A stretch of DNA of 64,000 nucleotides from Methanobacterium sp964452085 (GTDB taxonomy: Archaea > Methanobacteriota > Methanobacteria > Methanobacteriales > Methanobacteriaceae): contig CAYVKL010000001.1 in the NCBI GenBank assembly GCA_964452085.1, positions 310,001-374,000 on the forward strand, given 5' to 3'. The translations under genes and the position numbers were made by a program. Positions within the stretch are counted from its first letter, which is position 1; every line of letters begins with the position of its first letter. Shown here piece after piece: positions 19,750-30,145 of this stretch. Under the pieces are notes generated by a model that searched no databases, was not told the origin of the DNA, and saw only the letters and a list, made by a program, of their open reading frames with translations.

Positions 19750-20113
19750 TCAATTTCACCTAAATATCATTTCTGGGAAAATTATAATGGATAATTGGGA
19801 TTATATGAGGTTTTTGAAAACCATTTTCAAACCCTATTAGAATTCTTACATTTAATTGTCGAAATGGTGGGGTTGAAAAAAATTTCAAGGAATACTTTTT
19901 CTATGGATCCATCAGTTTACACATATAGTTTAATAGTAAATGGTTTTATATACTGGTTAATAACCACCAATGTATGAGAATATTTTATATCAGTTCGTGG
20001 CTGAAATTTATTATTAATGAAAAGCACAATTAGAACTGTATATTTTATAAATTAATATCTTATAATAAATCAAACTACTAAATTAATGTATTTAATCATT
20101 TAAGGTGATATTG
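19750..20113. other. Intergenic region, 360 bp
   Basis: AT-rich divergent spacer between the unknown gene at 19336-19749 and the secreted-type protein at 20114. A TATA-like TTTTATATA lies at about 19944-19952. A 60-codon open frame from TTG 19795 is present but is not convincing. GGTGATA at 20104-20110 is the ribosome site of the next gene. Confidence 0.4.
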
Positions 20114-20626
20114 TTGTCCAGAGCAGTTAAGGTAATCCTTTTCCTCATATTTTTTGCCCTATTCTTTGAGGCGGGTCTGTTTGCATCCTACACTATTGTT
20201 ACCCAGCAACCACCCAATCCCTCGGATTTATTTGAAATGCAAATAAATGGTATTAGTTCTCTATTAAATTTGGGAACTCCAAAAATTGCCACTCAAAAAA
20301 ATATCAAGATTCTAAATGAGGATGAGGTTGTAGAAGCTTTGAAAGCCCAAACCGGTGTAGATGGAATTAACTTGCAGAGTCTCACTGCACAAACATATCA
20401 GAGCACCAGCCAGGATGTTATTAATATTAACATTACTGCAATGGGTTACAAGGATTCACAAACAGGTGGGAAAACTGGAAATGCATCAAGCGGACCCATA
20501 GTAATCAAATCCAATGAAACTTATAGTATTACAGCCACGGCTTCGGCTAAACCAAAAACAGGCGGAGTTCAGGTTGATGTGGGTACAATAGTCATAACCT
20601 CAACACGTATACTGTATAACACTTAG
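20114..20626 (+). CDS. Membrane-anchored protein of unknown function
   Basis: About 170 residues with one N-terminal hydrophobic segment (VILFLIFFALFFEAGLFAS), then an exposed domain rich in Thr, Ser and Asn, containing NEDEVVEALKAQTGVDGINL and a beta-rich end (VQVDVGTIVITSTRILYNT). It probably sits on the outer face of the membrane. No family recognised. The longest frame begins with GTG 20105, but GGTGATA at 20104-20110 is the Shine-Dalgarno site, so the start is TTG 20114 or TTG 20111. It precedes cbiH by 33 bp and probably shares its transcript. Confidence 0.75.
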   Translation: MSRAVKVILFLIFFALFFEAGLFASYTIVTQQPPNPSDLFEMQINGISSLLNLGTPKIATQKNIKILNEDEVVEALKAQTGVDGINLQSLTAQTYQSTSQDVININITAMGYKDSQTGGKTGNASSGPIVIKSNETYSITATASAKPKTGGVQVDVGTIVITSTRILYNT

Positions 20627-20659
20627 AAAATTTTATTTTTTAATTAATTAGGAGCATAC

Positions 20660-21721
20660 ATGATAAAAGTTGTTGGTATCGGGCCTCGCAGAGATGATAT
20701 GACTTTAAGGGCGTTGCAAGCTCTTAAAGATGCAGAAGTGGTTATTGGTTATGGGGGTTACACACGCCAAATTGATGATCTCCTGGTTGGTAAAGAAGTT
20801 ATATCCAAGGGGATGGGTCAGGAAGTAGATCGGGCGGAATTAGCTATTAATTACTCTAAAAAAGGCTTTAACGTGGCTTTGATTAGTAGTGGAGATCCTG
20901 GAGTCTATGGAATGGCCAACGTTCTCCACCAGGTAATGGGAAAATACAATGAATTGGAAATTGAAGTAATTCCTGGAGTAACCGCGGCTAATTATTCTGC
21001 AGCTCTTTTAGGTGCTCCTTTACACGATTTTGCAGTTATTAGTCTCAGTGATATACTCACACCCCTTTCTGAGATTAAAAGAAAGGTTAAAGCTGCGGTT
21101 GAGGCAGATTTTATCATTGCTTTTTATAACCCACGCAGTAAAAGGAGAACAGAACCATTATCTGAAGCTTTGAAAATACTTCGAAGTGTTAGAAATTCAC
21201 AAACTCCGGTGGGAATTGTTAAAACAGGTGATGAAGGTTCGCAAGCGAGAGTTATCTTTTTAGAAGATCTTCAAGAGGAAGAAATTGACATGAACACCAC
21301 CTTAATTGTTGGAAATACATTCACTTATGTGGATACTGGGAAAATGGTTACTCCGCGTGGTTATGTTATTCCATATTTAACTCATCCCCTTGCATTGGAT
21401 TTCTACCAAAAATATTTGGCTGGTGAAGGAAATAAAGGGCCAAATACTGCGTGCGAATATTATCCCTGTCACAGTCACCCTCAAAACTGCACTTTTTGTT
21501 ACTGTCCTTTTTATCCCTGTGCTGACCCCTCCACTGGGGGGCATTGGATAAAAGAGAAGAAGGTGTGGAGTTGTGATGGTTGTACATGGATACATCAGAA
21601 TGATACCGTAGATTGCATAGAGGGTAAGTTACCTAAACTTATCAGTAAAGTGGAAGACCTTCAGGATAAAAAGAAGGAGCTTCTCAAATTAAGGCGAGAA
21701 TGTGTTTATTTAACTAAATAA
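20660..21721 (+). CDS. cbiH: Precorrin-3B C17-methyltransferase CbiH with cysteine-rich C-terminal domain
   Basis: SAM-dependent ring-contraction methyltransferase of the anaerobic cobamide pathway. Residues 1-240 are the tetrapyrrole methylase domain: IKVVGIGPRRDDMTLRA, GYGGYTRQID, ALISSGDPGVYGMA, VIPGVTAANYSAALLGAPL. Residues 255-345 add a domain with about eleven cysteines (CEYYPCHSHPQNCTFCYCPF, YPCAD, CDGCTWIHQ, VDCIEG), the cysteine-rich small domain known from methanogens, which probably binds zinc or an Fe-S cluster. The end is a short charged helix. GGAG lies before ATG 20660. The tail is not part of the bacterial enzyme. Confidence 0.93.
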   Translation: MIKVVGIGPRRDDMTLRALQALKDAEVVIGYGGYTRQIDDLLVGKEVISKGMGQEVDRAELAINYSKKGFNVALISSGDPGVYGMANVLHQVMGKYNELEIEVIPGVTAANYSAALLGAPLHDFAVISLSDILTPLSEIKRKVKAAVEADFIIAFYNPRSKRRTEPLSEALKILRSVRNSQTPVGIVKTGDEGSQARVIFLEDLQEEEIDMNTTLIVGNTFTYVDTGKMVTPRGYVIPYLTHPLALDFYQKYLAGEGNKGPNTACEYYPCHSHPQNCTFCYCPFYPCADPSTGGHWIKEKKVWSCDGCTWIHQNDTVDCIEGKLPKLISKVEDLQDKKKELLKLRRECVYLTK

Positions 21722-22105
21722 ACATACTATGTAATGATTATTCACTGGTGTGGTTAAGATTAAAAATCAGTTCTTATTTTTAGTCATACCATTTGGAAAT
21801 TATCAGAATTAGATAATATTTAATCTGCTTTTTTGGTAAAAATTGTCGATTTTTATATTTATGGTAAATTAAATAAATTCTAATCCTTTTTCTTGTTTTG
21901 AAAATATTCTAAAATAGTTTTAATATCTTATTTAAACAAATAATCCATTAACATTAAAATTATTGTAATTGTATGTGGAACTTAATTATTCGACTGGTTA
22001 TTTTGTTTTAATAAAATAATAACTATATGCAAAAAGAGATGAGTTTGAAAAATATTCCAATAAGATAATGTACCATGTCAAACATAATATTGTTAGTGAT
22101 ATAAA
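21722..22105. other. Intergenic region, 384 bp
   Basis: AT-rich, with no open frame that looks coding on either strand and no strong repeat or hairpin. The right end must hold the promoter for the DUF488 gene; GTGAT at 22097-22101 is its likely ribosome site. Confidence 0.4.
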
Positions 22106-22459
22106 ATGATTCGAATAAAAAGAGCCTACCAGTCACCTGCACAAAAAGATGGTTACAGAATTATGGTGGATCGAGTATGGCCCCGCGGAGTTTCTAAGCA
22201 ACGATTAAAAATGGATGTATGGCTAAAAGATATAGCCCCCAGCCATGATCTACGTCGTTGGTTATCTCAAAATTCACAGAAATGGGATGAATTTAAAACT
22301 AAATACCGGGAAGAGTTACATGATAAATCTGAATTCTTAAACCAGATACTCGATTTAGAAAAGGAAAAGGAAACTGTTACCCTGGTTTATACTGCGGGTG
22401 ACACGGACTATAATAATGCAATTGTCTTAAAAGAAGTTTTAGACGAATTAAAGTCATAG
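22106..22459 (+). CDS. DUF488 family protein
   Basis: 117 residues starting IRIKRAYQSPAQKDGYRIMV, followed by DRVWPRGVSKQRLKMDVWLK and DIAPSHDLRRWL, which are hallmarks of the short DUF488 (YeaO-like) proteins. C-terminal ETVTLVYTAGDTDYNNAIVL completes the pattern. Function is unknown; the family is widespread in bacteria and patchy in archaea. It is a single gene converging on the aminotransferase at 22467, with only 7 bp between the stops. Confidence 0.9.
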   Translation: MIRIKRAYQSPAQKDGYRIMVDRVWPRGVSKQRLKMDVWLKDIAPSHDLRRWLSQNSQKWDEFKTKYREELHDKSEFLNQILDLEKEKETVTLVYTAGDTDYNNAIVLKEVLDELKS

Positions 22460-22466
22460 AATAACT

Positions 22467-23876
22467 TTATCCATTACTTTTTCTTATTATATCTTCAAAA
22501 ATGTCCAAACCATTATTTAATTGAGCTTCGGGAATGGTAAACGACGGGATCAACCTCAACATGGAAAGATACTTGCCTTGACCACCAGACATAGTTATTA
22601 CTCCCTTTTTGAATAATTGCTGCTGAATTTTAGTTTTGTATTTGGGCAGTGGTTTACCTTTTTCTTCCCGGAAGTCCACTGCTTTTAATAATCCCCAGCC
22701 CCGGGTTTGCCAAACATCATGGTAGCCAGTCCATTCATTGAAACGATTCTCAATAATTTTTCCAAGTTTATTAACCCGTTTCAGGAGATTAAACTTATCC
22801 ATATATTCTAAGGCAGCCATATTACCTGATAAGGATATGGGAGATCCTCCATATGTCGATCCATGATAAGCAGGCACATTTTCCATAATTTCATCCTTTA
22901 TGAAAGCAGCACTCAGGGGACTGACCCCACCACCTAAGGATTTGGCACTGGTAAAGATATCTGGTTCAATTCCGTGGTTTTCATGAGCCCACATCTTACC
23001 GCTGCGGCCCATACCACTCTGCACCTCATCAAAAATCAGCACTATCCCATACTCATCACAAATCTCCCGGGCAGATTTTAGAAACTCCTTGGGCGCAGGA
23101 TTCATCAAACCCCCTGTGATGTATGGTTCCATTATAAAAGCAGCCACCTCCTCGGGACTCACCTGATAACTGAGTACTCTGTCTTTAAGGACTTTTTCAA
23201 TGCAGTAACCATTACAATCATCAGGATTATCGCAGAAAAGGCAATTGGGACAGTTAGCTCCCTCAGCAAAGAAGATGTTACTTGAACGAAGGGCATGGAA
23301 TGTTTCAGAATCTTTGGATTTCTGGGCCATGCACGACAGGGATCCCATCGTCCTTCCAAAAAAGCTCCCCATGAATGATACCACACAATCCCGTCCAGTA
23401 TAACTCACCGCCGTTTTCATGGCAGCTTCATTAGCTTCTGTTCCATCACAGGCATAATGAACTCTATAATCAAAGTTATTATGGATTGTTGAAAGTAATT
23501 TTTTGCTGGCTGCAGTCATGAGGGGTAAATTGTAATCATTAGATGGGAAAATCCCCAGAACTCCATACTCATTCATGATCTCTTGGGCACGACTCCAGAT
23601 AAGGGGGTTATTGTATCCAAAGTTAGCTGTGGAGATACCTGAATTTAGGTCGATATAAACGTTCTCGTCCACATCCTCTATTAAACTGTTAGCAACCCTT
23701 TTAACAGTTAATGGAAGATCCCAACCATCTCCACTTTTTCCCTTGCCCGACCAGTAACTCGTTACATACTTTTTTGCTTCCTGAATCATGGCAGCAGAGT
23801 GGGGGCCAGGAGGATCACACTTTATGAAAGGCACACCATTTCTTTGTAATTCTCCAGACCAGTCCTCAATATTCAT
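22467..23876 (-). CDS. Class III PLP aminotransferase with cysteine-rich insert
   Basis: Fold-type I class III aminotransferase, 469 residues. PLP motifs are present: the VHYACDGTEANEAAMKTAV glycine/asparagine region, LIFDEVQSGMGRSGKMWA with the PLP-contacting Asp, and the Schiff-base lysine in TSAKSLGGGVSPL near residue 310. Around residues 208-228 is a cluster GANCPNCLFCDNPDDCNGYC (CX2CX2CX5CX3C), unusual for the family but reminiscent of the Fe-S cysteines of 4-aminobutyrate aminotransferase. SD GGGAG precedes ATG 23876. It lies upstream of nothing on its strand except dapF-lysA-argD, so an amino acid or omega-amino acid substrate is plausible. Substrate unknown. Confidence 0.85.
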   Translation of the reverse strand: MNIEDWSGELQRNGVPFIKCDPPGPHSAAMIQEAKKYVTSYWSGKGKSGDGWDLPLTVKRVANSLIEDVDENVYIDLNSGISTANFGYNNPLIWSRAQEIMNEYGVLGIFPSNDYNLPLMTAASKKLLSTIHNNFDYRVHYACDGTEANEAAMKTAVSYTGRDCVVSFMGSFFGRTMGSLSCMAQKSKDSETFHALRSSNIFFAEGANCPNCLFCDNPDDCNGYCIEKVLKDRVLSYQVSPEEVAAFIMEPYITGGLMNPAPKEFLKSAREICDEYGIVLIFDEVQSGMGRSGKMWAHENHGIEPDIFTSAKSLGGGVSPLSAAFIKDEIMENVPAYHGSTYGGSPISLSGNMAALEYMDKFNLLKRVNKLGKIIENRFNEWTGYHDVWQTRGWGLLKAVDFREEKGKPLPKYKTKIQQQLFKKGVITMSGGQGKYLSMLRLIPSFTIPEAQLNNGLDIFEDIIRKSNG

Positions 23877-23952
23877 GGAAAAAACTCCCTTCTAAGATTT
23901 ATTGGATTAAAATCCTTCTACATATTATTGGATTAATGTTTTATGGTTGTAA

Positions 23953-24821
23953 TTAAAGTTCCAATTCCATTATCCCTTCAAAGACACTCACAGCATCTCC
24001 TTCCATGAATGCTCCTAATTTCTCTTTATCTTCATACACAGTAATTTGCATGTCTCCCCCCGGGAGGTGGACCAGCACATCTTTACTGGTAAGCCCTAAC
24101 TTGTATGCCGCAATAACGGTGCTGGTGGCGCCAGTACCACAAGCTAAGGTAAATCCAGCACCCCTTTCCCAAGTAAGCATTTCCAATTCATCAGGACTTA
24201 TAATGTTAACAAAGTGAACATTAGTCCTTTCTGGAAAAGCATCATGGTTTTCAATCAAAGGACCTAGATGATCAAGGGCCACCTCATCCAGATTTTCGTG
24301 AAATATTACTGCATGAGGGTTACCAACATTGATTGCAGTAAGTTGGACGTTTTCCCCATCAACTTTCAACTCCTGATCAATGAATTCATCTTCAGCACAT
24401 ATAATGGGCACTTCAAGAGCCTTAAAGGTTGCTCTTCCCATATCAACCCTAATAGATGTAACCGTACTCCTTTCAACATTCAGTATTAGTTCTTTGTTCC
24501 CGCCCAAGGTTTCAACAATCATTTTATCCTGTTTAAGAACATCATTTTCATAGACGTATTTAGCAAAGCAACGGATTCCGTTACCACACATCTCAGCTTC
24601 ACTACCATCGCTGTTAAAAATCCTGAATTTGATGTCTGCTTTGTTTGATGGAGATACAAATATCACCCCGTCAGCACCCACAGAGAATCCCCTGGTGCAC
24701 AGTTCACTCACAATTTCGGCTTTTTTATCCTCAGGAATGATTTCTTCTGTCGATTCGTCAATTAAGATGTAATCGTTTCCAAGCCCGTGCATCTTATGGA
24801 AAAGTAGAATTATTTTCTCAG

Positions 24822-24825
<4 letters not shown>
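23953..24825 (-). CDS. dapF: Diaminopimelate epimerase
   Basis: Interconverts LL- and meso-diaminopimelate for lysine synthesis. Both catalytic cysteines are present: CGNGIRCFAKYVYE near residue 78 and LACGTGATSTVIAA near 226. The N-terminus FHKMHGLGNDYILID is typical. The longer frame from 24858 overlaps lysA; ATG 24825 gives about 290 residues, overlaps the lysA stop by four bases (ATGA) and has TGAGG at Shine-Dalgarno distance, so I choose it. lysA and dapF are therefore coupled. Confidence 0.95.
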
Positions 24826-26108
<1,283 letters not shown>

Positions 26109-26268
26109 AAAAATTTCCTCCGAAAAGAAGTAAACATCAAATATATCCATTTACCAGCATATAACTGTTACGATTATCTAAAATAGCTTAATTGCACTTA
26201 TTGGTTGAGATTTTGGTAAAAGGCTAGAAAAATTAAAAAATTAGACGATTAATCTATTCAATTCAATC

Positions 26269-27447
26269 TTAATCTGATAATCGCCCAATAACTTCATCTA
26301 AGTGATCAGTAACGTTGTCGATTTGCTCCCTGGTGATTACCAGCGGGGGAACGAATCGAAGAACTTTATCTGCAGTGCAGTTAACAAGAACGCCCTGTTC
26401 ACGCATGGCGTCAACCATGTTTGCGCATGGGATGTCCATCTCTAATCCCAGCATCATTCCTACTCCCCTTACTTCTTCCACCAACCCATGATCCTGGAAT
26501 AACTCTTTTAATTCATTTTTAAAGTATTTTCCATTTTCACGGGATTTTACAAGTAGACCTTCCTCCCGAATGGTTTCAACAGAAGCCAGGCCTGCAGCAC
26601 ATGCCAAAGGACCCCCACCGAATGTTGCAGCATGGTCTCCTGGTTGGAATGCGTTGCCTACTTCCTCACTTGCTAGAATGGCCCCCATTGGGAAACCACC
26701 AGCTATGGCCTTAGCTAGAGCAGTAATGTCTGGGGTGACTTTAAAAGTTTGTGATGCGAACATTTCTCCAGTACGTCCGAAACCAGTCTGCACCTCATCA
26801 AATATTAACAGCACATCTTTTTCATGACAAATTTTCTTCAACTCAGCCAGATAACCTTCAGGGGGTATTATTATTCCACCTTCTCCCTGCACAGGTTCCA
26901 CCAGCACTGCAGCAGTTTCGTCCGTAATGTTTTCATTAACTGCTTCCAAGTTGCCATAAGGCACATGTTTGAATCCGGGGGTGAGTGGTCCGAATCCTTT
27001 TTTGTATTTATGCTGGCCCGTGGCGGTAATGGTGGTGATTGTTCGACCGTGGAAGCTGTTTTCCATGGCGATAATCTCTCCCTTTCCCGTGAATTTTCTT
27101 GCAAGTTTAATGGATCCCTCATTGGCTTCGGCGCCACTGTTACAGAAAAATGCTTTTTGGTGAGGGGATACTTCCACCAGAAGTTTTGCCAAGCGCACCT
27201 GCTCCTCAGTATAGTAAAGATTTGAGGTGTGAATTAATTTTCGGGCTTGTTTACTTATTGCCTGTGCCACGCGAGGATGAGCATGTCCCACATTGTTTAC
27301 AGCAATACCTGCCACACAGTCAATATATGGATTTCCCTCCATATCCCATACTACAGCCCCTTTACCTTCTTTAATAGCCAGGGGCTGCCGACCATAAGTA
27401 TGCATAACATAATCTTTATCTAAAGCTATAATTTCTTCTGTATTCAT
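26269..27447 (-). CDS. argD: Acetylornithine aminotransferase
   Basis: Class III aminotransferase of arginine synthesis, N-acetylornithine to N-acetylglutamate semialdehyde. Features: NVGHAHPRVAQAISKQ, FFCNSGAEANEGSIKLARK, FHGRTITTITATGQHKYKKG, the PLP Asp motif LLIFDEVQTGFGRTG, the Schiff-base lysine in ALAKAIAGGFPMGA near residue 244, and the C-terminal VNCTADKVLRFVPPL. It is 392 residues, usual length. GGTGATAAA precedes ATG 27447. In archaea such enzymes sometimes also serve lysine synthesis; neighbours lysA and dapF make that worth considering. Confidence 0.93.
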   Translation of the reverse strand: MNTEEIIALDKDYVMHTYGRQPLAIKEGKGAVVWDMEGNPYIDCVAGIAVNNVGHAHPRVAQAISKQARKLIHTSNLYYTEEQVRLAKLLVEVSPHQKAFFCNSGAEANEGSIKLARKFTGKGEIIAMENSFHGRTITTITATGQHKYKKGFGPLTPGFKHVPYGNLEAVNENITDETAAVLVEPVQGEGGIIIPPEGYLAELKKICHEKDVLLIFDEVQTGFGRTGEMFASQTFKVTPDITALAKAIAGGFPMGAILASEEVGNAFQPGDHAATFGGGPLACAAGLASVETIREEGLLVKSRENGKYFKNELKELFQDHGLVEEVRGVGMMLGLEMDIPCANMVDAMREQGVLVNCTADKVLRFVPPLVITREQIDNVTDHLDEVIGRLSD

Positions 27448-27781
27448 TTTATCACCAAATATAAAAATGTAATCTACGCATTAAAACTCTAATGAACTTC
27501 ATTCAAGTTTTCACACGTTTTTTATCATATTGTAACCTGATCCCATCACCAATGGTAATTCTTCAGGGATAGAGCATATGCACATCAAACTGATTCTATA
27601 TAGTATTATGAATTATGTTTATAAAAGATTATAATTTCCTTGAAACCCTAACTGTAATACAAGGGGAAGGGTTAAATATACGGGGATCATATGGGTATTA
27701 CTATAATATTCTAATGAAAACCTAAGGGATTGTAAAATATACTTAAAGGACCATTGATATTATTTGGGAGGTTAATTTCAT
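27448..27781. other. Divergent intergenic region, 334 bp
   Basis: Separates leftward argD from a rightward membrane protein. Contains TATA-like stretches (TTTATAAAAG near 27615 and ATATACTTAAA near 27735) and GGGAGG at 27767-27772, the ribosome site of the next gene. No gene is seen here. Confidence 0.4.
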
Positions 27782-28132
27782 ATGGATAATCAAAAAATCA
27801 TTTTATACATTGGATCAATCATTCTGCTTCTTATAGGAATTTACACTTTTTACATTGGTCAAACTTCTCAGGGAGTGATATGGTTCATTTTGGGAGTGAT
27901 TTTTATTTCAGTTTCTCCACAGTTAGGCCGGCCAATTAAGGCAGTGGAAACAAGGAAAAAAATTGTTCTTCTTTGCGCAATTATTTTGTTGGCCATCGGG
28001 GGATACATGTTATATATAGGGGAATTTTTAGCGGGAATCGCATGGTTGGTTGCAGGAGTTCTTGGCTTGCTTATTTCATTCATGTTAGTGGGGCATCAAG
28101 GAGTTTTGGACCCAAATCAACCCGAACCATAA
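27782..28132 (+). CDS. Small membrane protein with internal duplication
   Basis: 116 residues, four hydrophobic segments. The halves look like repeats: IILYIGSIILLLIGIYTFYI plus GVIWFILGVIFISVS in the first, and IVLLCAIILLAIGGYMLYIG plus AGIAWLVAGVLGLLISF in the second, each ending with a positive or polar loop. So an ancestral two-helix hairpin was duplicated. No known family is recognised. GGGAGG upstream gives a strong start at ATG 27782. Confidence 0.7.
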   Translation: MDNQKIILYIGSIILLLIGIYTFYIGQTSQGVIWFILGVIFISVSPQLGRPIKAVETRKKIVLLCAIILLAIGGYMLYIGEFLAGIAWLVAGVLGLLISFMLVGHQGVLDPNQPEP

Positions 28133-28193
28133 TTAATTTTTTTGGGGACTCTCTTAAGTAAGTTGAAATTAAAGATGAGAATATGCATCAAAC

Positions 28194-28200
28194 TTTATAA
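28194..28200 (+). promoter_or_regulatory. TATA box of the cyclophilin gene
   Basis: ATCAAACTTTATAAAC has the BRE-TATA form; TTTATAA is at 28194-28200. Transcription would begin about 25 bp downstream near 28222, leaving a short leader that holds GGTGATG at 28225-28231 and excluding an ATG at 28210. Confidence 0.5.
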
Positions 28201-28233
28201 ACAAGTAAAATGAACTTTTTCTTGGTGATGATT

Positions 28234-28659
28234 ATGAAAAAAGCCGTTATCGAAACTGATAAAGGAAATATTGAACTTACACTTTTTGAAAACGAAGCAC
28301 CCAACACCGTGGCTAACTTTGAAAAACTGGCTAACAGTGGATTTTACGATGGACTAACCTTCCACAGAGTTATACCTGACTTTGTAATTCAGGGCGGATG
28401 TCCCAAGGGTAACGGAACCGGTGGGCCAGGTTACACTATAAAATGTGAAATAAACCCCCACAAACACGGAACTGGTGCCATGTCAATGGCCCATGCAGGA
28501 AAAGATACTGGTGGCAGCCAGTTCTTTATAACCCACTCCCCACAACCCCACCTGGACGGTGTACACACGGTCTTCGGTAAAGTGGTTAAGGGAATGGAAG
28601 TGGTTAATGCAGTTAAACCCGGCGATGTGATGAATAAAGTCACTGTAACCGACGAGTAA
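28234..28659 (+). CDS. ppiA: Cyclophilin-type peptidyl-prolyl isomerase
   Basis: Catalyses cis/trans isomerisation of proline peptide bonds; cytoplasmic, no signal peptide. The active-site stretch FHRVIPDFVIQGGCPKGN is complete with the key Arg, Phe and Gln, followed by GGSQFFITHSPQPHLDG and HTVFGKVVKGMEVV. The 141-residue size is the minimal prokaryotic form. ATG 28234 (KKAVIETDKGNIEL) is chosen because GGTGATG precedes it and the TATA box lies about 35 bp upstream; the longer frame from 28210 would start upstream of the likely transcription start. Confidence 0.95.
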   Translation: MKKAVIETDKGNIELTLFENEAPNTVANFEKLANSGFYDGLTFHRVIPDFVIQGGCPKGNGTGGPGYTIKCEINPHKHGTGAMSMAHAGKDTGGSQFFITHSPQPHLDGVHTVFGKVVKGMEVVNAVKPGDVMNKVTVTDE

Positions 28660-28764
28660 TTTTCAAAAACAACTATTTTTTCTTATTTTTTTTGACCATT
28701 TCTTAAATATATCTCTAAAAATAATGATTTCATAATGTATTTGCTGGAATTAATTCATCAACCA

Positions 28765-29247
28765 CTAATAGCTGTAAAGTAGTTCTTTAAGGATAATTGA
28801 ATATATTTCTGCTATTTCCTCAGCAATTTTTACATGTTCCTTAGTGTAATCTTCTTCAGGGTTCCCTGCCACTATCTGGCCCAGAATATCTCCTTCATAA
28901 ATTACTGGGACTGATAAAAACTGTTCTACTGGCTCATGGCCTGGTGGAAGCCCGTTTGCAGCGGGATGATTCTTAATATCATGTACAAACAATGATTTAC
29001 CAGTGTCCAGGGAGTACCCTAGAAGTCCACCGTAACTGCCGTCCTTCAATACTTTGAACCTGGCTTCCCCAATGTTTTCATACATCTGGCACGATTCAGT
29101 AAGATGAGAGAAGGATATACCCACACTATCTCCATTTTCTGGATCAATAAAAGCTACGTAACAGCTTCTGCTGTTAAGGAGTATTTTTGTTTCTTCTAAA
29201 ACAACATCCGAAATCTCTTTTAGAGTGTAATCAGGCAGCATATTCAA
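28765..29247 (-). CDS. GAF-domain protein
   Basis: 160 residues forming a single GAF-like sensory domain: EETKILLNSRSCYVAFIDPE, then SLFVHDIKNHPAANGLPPGH and EQFLSVPVIYEGDILGQIVA, the typical core beta strand of GAF folds, ending with a helix. There is no kinase or output domain, so it may bind a small ligand or a partner protein. The start is TTG 29247 with AAAGGT upstream, or ATG 29241. A second gene with a cysteine motif, 29367-29969, lies upstream on the same strand. Confidence 0.8.
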   Translation of the reverse strand: MNMLPDYTLKEISDVVLEETKILLNSRSCYVAFIDPENGDSVGISFSHLTESCQMYENIGEARFKVLKDGSYGGLLGYSLDTGKSLFVHDIKNHPAANGLPPGHEPVEQFLSVPVIYEGDILGQIVAGNPEEDYTKEHVKIAEEIAEIYSIILKELLYSY

Positions 29248-29366
29248 AATTTTACCTTTACAAAAACTTATTTCCTCTTCAGACTCTATTCAATCACCCC
29301 ACACTACCTTGAAAGATCACATCTTTAACCATTTAGTTATTTGAAATGTTTTTTATAAATAATTAA

Positions 29367-29969
29367 TCAAATCATGAGCATCTTATCATTAAAAACCTTT
29401 ACTAAAACACCAAAAACTGATTCTAAAGGCAATATTTTTTCATTTTCAACTTCTACATACCAAAAATTTCCTTCATGAAAAGTTCTCTTCACAGCAACTA
29501 TCATAAATGGAAAACCAGAAACCAGAGCAACTGAACCTAAAATGGGATATTCCGATGGTTCAGCAGGTATTAAAATTTTCTCACCAATTTTTACTTTTCG
29601 AGGATTAACTTTAACCATTAAACACTTGTCTAGAAGATCTTGATTCTGTTCAGATTGGACTTTGAAACTAATGATAGTTTCCCGTTGTTTACCTCCCTGT
29701 TTAATAATCTTCTTTTTAACCATTTTCAGAATGATTGATTCCACTTCCAATGTGGGAATATTGGAATCATTTAACTGGTGAATTACACCTTCTTCCACTG
29801 ATATATTTAACAATCTTCCGGCGTGAACTTCTCTACATCGGGACTGTTGGCTAGTAGGGCGCATGGGACACTTCCAGCAGTAATTATCCTCCAAAAACCC
29901 CATAATTTCGGTGTATGTAGCTTTTATCTGGTTTTGAAATCCATCCAGTTTTTCTTGAAGGTCTCCCAT
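29367..29969 (-). CDS. Unknown protein with N-terminal CxxC motif
   Basis: 200 residues, no family recognised. The N-terminal helix (LQEKLDGFQNQIKATYTEIM) is followed by CWKCPMRPTSQQSRC, three cysteines in CX2C...C form that could bind zinc or an Fe-S cluster, and a helical REVHAGRLLNISVEEGV. The second half is beta-rich with lysine/valine strands (VKVNPRKVKIGEKILIPAEP) and ends in VESVFGVLVK-like hydrophobic segments. GTGATTATAA lies before ATG 29969. It is oriented with the GAF protein gene, 120 bp apart, possibly one operon. Confidence 0.65.
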   Translation of the reverse strand: MGDLQEKLDGFQNQIKATYTEIMGFLEDNYCWKCPMRPTSQQSRCREVHAGRLLNISVEEGVIHQLNDSNIPTLEVESIILKMVKKKIIKQGGKQRETIISFKVQSEQNQDLLDKCLMVKVNPRKVKIGEKILIPAEPSEYPILGSVALVSGFPFMIVAVKRTFHEGNFWYVEVENEKILPLESVFGVLVKVFNDKMLMI

Positions 29970-30145
29970 TTATAATCACTTCCTTCCATGGCTAATGGGA
30001 ATTCACATAATTTGTTTCATATATTTCACTTTCATTTGTAAATGGAAAAGTTATCAGAGTAAGCTACTAAATCCTATAAATAAATAGATTTAATAAACTT
30101 TTTAACAATCCATTATTAAGCTATATTTATGGGGAAATGGTTTAC

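Noticed and set aside
19795..19977. 60-codon frame from TTG
   Set aside because: Slight resemblance of the first half to small membrane proteins, but the second half looks random and there is no Shine-Dalgarno site.
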